Source: Phallus indusiatus (lineage: Eukaryota > Basidiomycota > Agaricomycetes > Phallales > Phallaceae). From it: 64,000 nucleotides of DNA. Made by a program: the position numbers and the translations under genes. Position 1 is the stretch's first letter. Each line of letters opens with the position of its first letter. Under the pieces are notes generated by a model, which was not told the origin of the DNA, made no database searches, and worked only from the letters and a program-made list of their open reading frames with translations. Below, piece by piece: positions 60,072 through 64,000 of this stretch. The stretch covers positions 1,364,001 to 1,428,000 of the forward strand of contig JAQFWX010000005.1 in the NCBI GenBank assembly GCA_027605045.1, written 5' to 3'.

Positions 60072-60206
60072 TGGCTTGGGGATGGATGGGTTGTGAAAAG
60101 AATGAATGTAGAGATTGAAGAAAAAGCGCGGTGACACGGACTCGTTTGGTGACGGCGCGTTTATTACGTGGATTAGTAGAGACAGGCAAGGCTGGGGCTC
60201 ATAACC

Positions 60207-60311
60207 TGTTGGAATCCCAGGACGATGAAGCTTTGAAGTAGCGGACACGAAGTTGTCGTCTATAGGCGCTGTGACTAGCTGCTATATACAGGCGTAACTC
60301 ATATTCCAACA
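60207..60311 (-). repeat. Possible short LTR-like element upstream of gag
   Basis: 105 bp bounded by TGTTGGAAT and ATTCCAACA, with TATATAG inside. On the minus strand it is followed by ACAGGTTATGAGCCC, reminiscent of a primer-binding site, and then by gag. No second copy was found on the other side of gag. Confidence 0.4.
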
Positions 60312-60774
60312 AGGACTTCGCCGACGACGCATTCCAGTATTATTCATGCGTACTTGACTCTCAGTGAAAACCCGTTGCAGCCCGTTTTGTCGATTTAATG
60401 CAAGTGAGGTGGATATGTTAACATGATGCATGTACCAACTGACCTCTCTTCATCTTCATTGTTATTGATAGGTTTATTATTGGCAACTGCAGGTATTCTA
60501 CTTCACCGGTCACACCAAAAACTAGTCTAAGTTATTCGGTCCTATGCAAAATAGCGGAAACAGCTGCTTATTCTCCAGAAGCATGCGCATATTTATCGAG
60601 CCCGCACTCTCCGAATCTGTCCAGTGCTCTAAACACAATAGCTCAGATGGAATTCGTCCAAGCCTGGTTCGTATATAACCGGTGGAAAAGGGTTGTGCTT
60701 GCTTGTTTAAATTAAACTCACCCATACACTCCAATCTTCGCTTCCATTCCGAATTAGTTTTTACTTCGATACAC

Positions 60775-62557
60775 ATGGAATTCCCGGGTTACACACGTAC
60801 TGTAACGAAACATGATAATGCCCTCCAGTTTACCACAATCCGATGTGAGGGCTTCAAAATTTTCGTTGACGTCGTTCAGAAAATAGGCCCCGATCTACTT
60901 TACTATATTTTCAAGTCGGCGGTTAGTGAGTCCTCTACTCCTTGGCAAACTATCTTGAACATTTCACATGTCTGTCAATACTGGAGAGACACTGCGCTAC
61001 ATTCGCCAACATCGTGGAGATTCATAGATTTGGATGCGCCGAGTTCAATCGTCGATTTATTGAATTATTCGTGAGGCGGTCACAGATTACTCCCCTCATA
61101 ATGACATGGACACAAGCCAAGTGAGTTCTGGAAACTGTCGTGGCTATTATTCTGATCTGGATTCTGATTCTGATTCTGATTCTGATCAACTAGACTCCGA
61201 CCTGGACCTTGATCAACCAAATTCTGTCAATTCTGATCTGGAGCCTGATCAAGAGACATACAAAGTTTATCGTGGCACCGTAGCGAATCCCAATGAAGTT
61301 CTCCCTCGCATGCACTCTCTGTCCTTGTATTTTGGGAATTTAGAGATCACCTCAATTCGCAATCTTTTTATGAATCTCGAAATTCCACCACTTCAGCTGC
61401 GAGAATTAAATGTTATGGTGGATCATTATGCTCGAGTTCGTACCGATGGGTTTTTTGAAGACGTGTCGTTGTTCGAACTTGTGCGCGTGGATACATCTTG
61501 TCTTCGGTTGCTCAGACTTCACGGTTTAGACTTATCATTGTTCAAATTTCCTCCCGGAGGTGGGCTGACACACTTTAAGCTTGGATGTCCACGGAACCCC
61601 CCTACTCTGTCGCACCTGGTGGAATTTCTTGCCAGTTGTCCGCTTCTTTGTGATTTGGAACTTAGGCATACTCCTCTTGTCACGAAGGATGAGCTCCTGA
61701 ATATCACCTTGGATTCTATGACCGAACCCATAAAAAGACTGGACTTTCCTAAGCTTAGTCGGTTTGTCACATGCCCGCAATACACAATGGGTTACATCTT
61801 TTCCCGGGAGCTGGTTGCCCAAATTAAACCTATGAAATCACTGTGTAAACTCTCTGTAGATTATCACATTAGTTTGGACATCATCCAAGAAGAAGTTCCA
61901 AGGGCCGATATCGTCGGGGAAATAGTCAAGTACCACACAGATGCCATAATACCATCAGGAGCTTTAACTGGTTTCGAACGCCATCGATACCTGGATATAT
62001 ATATTGACTATACCGACTCCTTTTTCTGGAAAATTTACTCTGTGTTTGATATTTCTCTGCCACGTTCATTGCGTCTCACGGGGTCCATTGCGTCAGATCA
62101 CCCACTGCGTCCAAACATGCTAGCCTACGTGCGCAATCATTTTCAACAACAACTTTCGGACAACCTCTTGCACGCTATGCCTGCGATAACTCACTTGAGA
62201 TTAGGTGGATATTCCTGGAAGTTCCCATGGATTGATGACATACCATGCTTGTTTCCTGACTTCGACACTCTTCTACTCGATCTAGAGGACTATGAAGATC
62301 GTCTCGGGTCTATACTGAGAAGGCTACCATCGAATCTAGACTGCGACCATCTCATCTTGTTACACGTTACCACATTTCCTGTTCATCATTTGATAGCCGT
62401 AGTTGAAAATGCTGGCGTTCAGTTGTTAGAATTTAGGAACAGTTCCGCTGGAGAACTTCAGGCTGGGGACATCGAAAAAATTTTGCGTCGAAACTCGGTC
62501 GAGGTTGTGAAAATCACAGGCATTCCAAGAATAGGACATGATCGAGATAGAGACTGA
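60775..62557 (+). CDS. F-box/LRR-like protein with two frame changes
   Basis: ATG 60775 opens a frame with an F-box-like segment: IGPDLLYYIFKSAV, then ILNISHVCQYWRDTALHSPTSWRFIDLD, the form common in mushroom F-box proteins (substrate adaptors of SCF ubiquitin ligases). The frame stops at 61074. The continuation RRSQITPLIMTWTQ is in a second frame. The long C-terminal part (61106-62557, about 480 codons) is in a third, beginning in an (SD)n stretch made by a GATTCT repeat at 61158-61187. It has leucine-rich segments (LRLLRLHGLDLSLF, HLVEFLASCPLLCDLELRHT, ITHLRLGGYSW). No intron pair I tried restores one frame, so it is probably a pseudogene or carries sequence errors. Confidence 0.6.
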
Positions 62558-63359
62558 ATTGCATGTAAATGTAATAAATATCCAAATATAATTAAACCTT
62601 CGAAATTGCTTGCATCCCTGTATCAAACCGTGAACGGAAGAACCCCACGTCGTATATTCATTTTCCTGATTCCATAGGCTCACTGAACCGCTTTTCTTGT
62701 TGTTTCCTGGTAAAAGCCGTGGGATTGAGCAAGCATGCATTTGTACAGAGACGAGTAATGGACCCCCAGTAAAAAAAAAGTTGAAAGAACAGGAGTACGA
62801 AGAACTCATCGTAAAAAAAAACAGAGACAATGCCATAAAAATTGCAAACTACAAGTCCCTATACGTTGAATTACGGTCGCGGCCATGACGGAAATTGCAA
62901 ACCGAACCCAGTTACCCAATTCACGCACGTGACCCCGTCACGGTCGGCATGACAAATCTCACAAAAGCATCTTTTCATTGTTCATGCACATGGGCCAGTG
63001 AACGATCGATACACGACTAAACACGCCCTTTGTGCCTTTGTTGATTGTTTTTGTTTCGACCCAAGTATCCATATAAGACGGTCCTGTTGTTGCAAAAAAA
63101 AGTACTCAATTGGATGGTTTCTTCTTGTTTCCATCACGAAGACAACGATGAACACATACGGCGATGAGGATGGGAACATGGTATGTTGTTGATTCAAGTC
63201 GGTATGCTAATATTCAAAAAATCTAATTGTAAATACATGATGGTATGTTGTACATGATTGCCGGGATCATTCTACACTAATACTAATACAAAAATGATAG
63301 ATGATTTAACGACGACGACGCTTTCAACATCAATTAATGACCCAAGAAGGACGCGGTGA
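62558..63359. other. Mostly intergenic; possible short coding end
   Basis: At about 62720-62888 (+) a frame after an acceptor-like GTAAAAG encodes a charged PVKKKLKEQEYEELIVKKN helix and stops at TGA. It has no recognised domain and no convincing 5' exon. The rest, including a small frame at 63145-63190, is not recognised. Confidence 0.35.
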
Positions 63360-64000
63360 TCAAGCCTTCTTCTGTTTACTCTGTTTTTTTGACGGCTGCG
63401 GACAGGGGGGCGGGCGAGGTTGGGGCGGACGCTTTTCTTTCCATCCAACATCATGGTATTTCTGCCGATGTTTCCGCTCCAGATTCTCCGCCCTCTCCAT
63501 TGTCATTGCAGCCCAGCGACGACCATTTCGGCGGTAATAATCACAGTGAGCGAGATTCTCATGCTCGAGGTCGCACCTTGCCGGGACCCTGAGTTTTCCG
63601 GCAGCGGTGAGAGCATTCATAGCTACTCGCTCCTGCTGGGAGAGGTCCCGCATGCTAGCCTCAGCTTTCGCATGCCTCCTAATGTGACGTTCGAAATTTC
63701 TTGTAGAGTCCGTTTTGAAAACTTGTGGGCCGGCTTCAGAGTATGCACAGCCTTTAGGACGATCCGGACCTGTGTACCGGCAGTGAAACAACTCATCTTT
63801 GTAGTACCACATCCATTGGTCTACTGCCGGTTTAGATTCGAATTTTCGGGCACGCTTTTTCTTAGAGATGCTAGGCTGGGTAGGAGAAGATGGTGAGGAA
63901 GGTGCTGTAATCTCGTATGTGATCGCGAGTGGATCAACATTCGGTGCCCCCGATGTCGGAGGCACACTAACGTCGGGAGCAATCGCATTTACGATATTCC
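63360..64000 (-). CDS. Zinc-finger-like protein, 5' end outside window
   Basis: Open from the window end (64000) to a stop at 63360, so the N-terminus is missing; no ATG lies in frame near the edge. A basic SKKKRARKFES stretch may be a nuclear signal. It is followed by FHCRYTGPDRPKGCAYSE and TRNFERHIRRHAKAE, a Cys/His arrangement like a C2H2-type finger with an insert, as seen in fungal DNA-binding or RNA-binding proteins. The end is Lys/Pro/Gln-rich (PPQPRPPPCPQPSKKQSKQ). A role in nucleic-acid binding is inferred only. Confidence 0.6.
   Translation of the reverse strand, partial: NIVNAIAPDVSVPPTSGAPNVDPLAITYEITAPSSPSSPTQPSISKKKRARKFESKPAVDQWMWYYKDELFHCRYTGPDRPKGCAYSEAGPQVFKTDSTRNFERHIRRHAKAEASMRDLSQQERVAMNALTAAGKLRVPARCDLEHENLAHCDYYRRNGRRWAAMTMERAENLERKHRQKYHDVGWKEKRPPQPRPPPCPQPSKKQSKQKKA

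Noticed and set aside
60522..60776. 84-codon minus-strand frame upstream of the F-box gene
   Set aside because: No domain and overlaps the likely promoter and first codon of the F-box gene.
1..64000. tRNA or rRNA genes
   Set aside because: I looked for cloverleaf-type arms and conserved rRNA strings in the intergenic regions and found none I could support by eye.

Overview
The window is nuclear DNA of a filamentous basidiomycete, most likely an Agaricomycete. The evidence is genes broken by many 45-70 nt GT-AG introns (the valyl-tRNA synthetase alone has 16), a DUF6533-type membrane protein, an F-box protein of the mushroom type, a Ty1/copia Gag, and EF-hand proteins of a kind typical of Agaricomycetes. 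The species cannot be named from the sequence.

Layout. 1-6.5 kb is conserved housekeeping sequence: the 3' part of cytoplasmic/mitochondrial valyl-tRNA synthetase, then a PPR protein. 6.9-58.5 kb is an accessory island built from a few repeatedly duplicated gene families. 59-64 kb holds a copia gag remnant, a frame-disrupted F-box/LRR-like gene and a zinc-finger-like gene cut by the window end.

The island is dominated by one modular family, called here 'NEF' (N-terminal helical domain - EF-hand - FHA). Six copies run the full length (A 6.9-11.0 -, B 12.0-17.0 -, C 19.2-21.8 -, F 32.2-35.9 +, H 39.6-43.5 +, G 46.3-50.7 -). E (24.3-26.0 +) is truncated, D (23.1-23.8 -) is a fragment, and two orphan promoter/exon-1 pieces lie at 17.9 and 44.1 kb. 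The predicted protein has a helical N-terminal region resembling adaptor domains of fungal STAND NTPases, an EF-hand plus helical domain of the Agaricomycete type, a Pro-rich linker that in some copies is an expanded 18-bp minisatellite, and a C-terminal FHA domain of the SLMAP/Far10 type. Copy C lacks the EF-hand part. Copies A, G and H each show one frame break in the N-terminal region.

A second level of structure is a large inverted repeat. The left arm is about 25.98-37.87 kb, the right arm about 44.29-57.03 kb, and a unique 6.4 kb spacer carries copy H. Each arm carries a DUF6533 membrane-protein gene, an FAD monooxygenase gene, one NEF copy and an intact copy of an unrecognised two-exon gene ('family Y'). 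Small three-exon genes with a shared TATA box ('family Z') and many Z remnants are scattered between NEF copies. A conserved upstream block precedes most NEF copies. How these families cooperate is not known; EF-hand, FHA and STAND-like parts suggest signalling, but that is inference.
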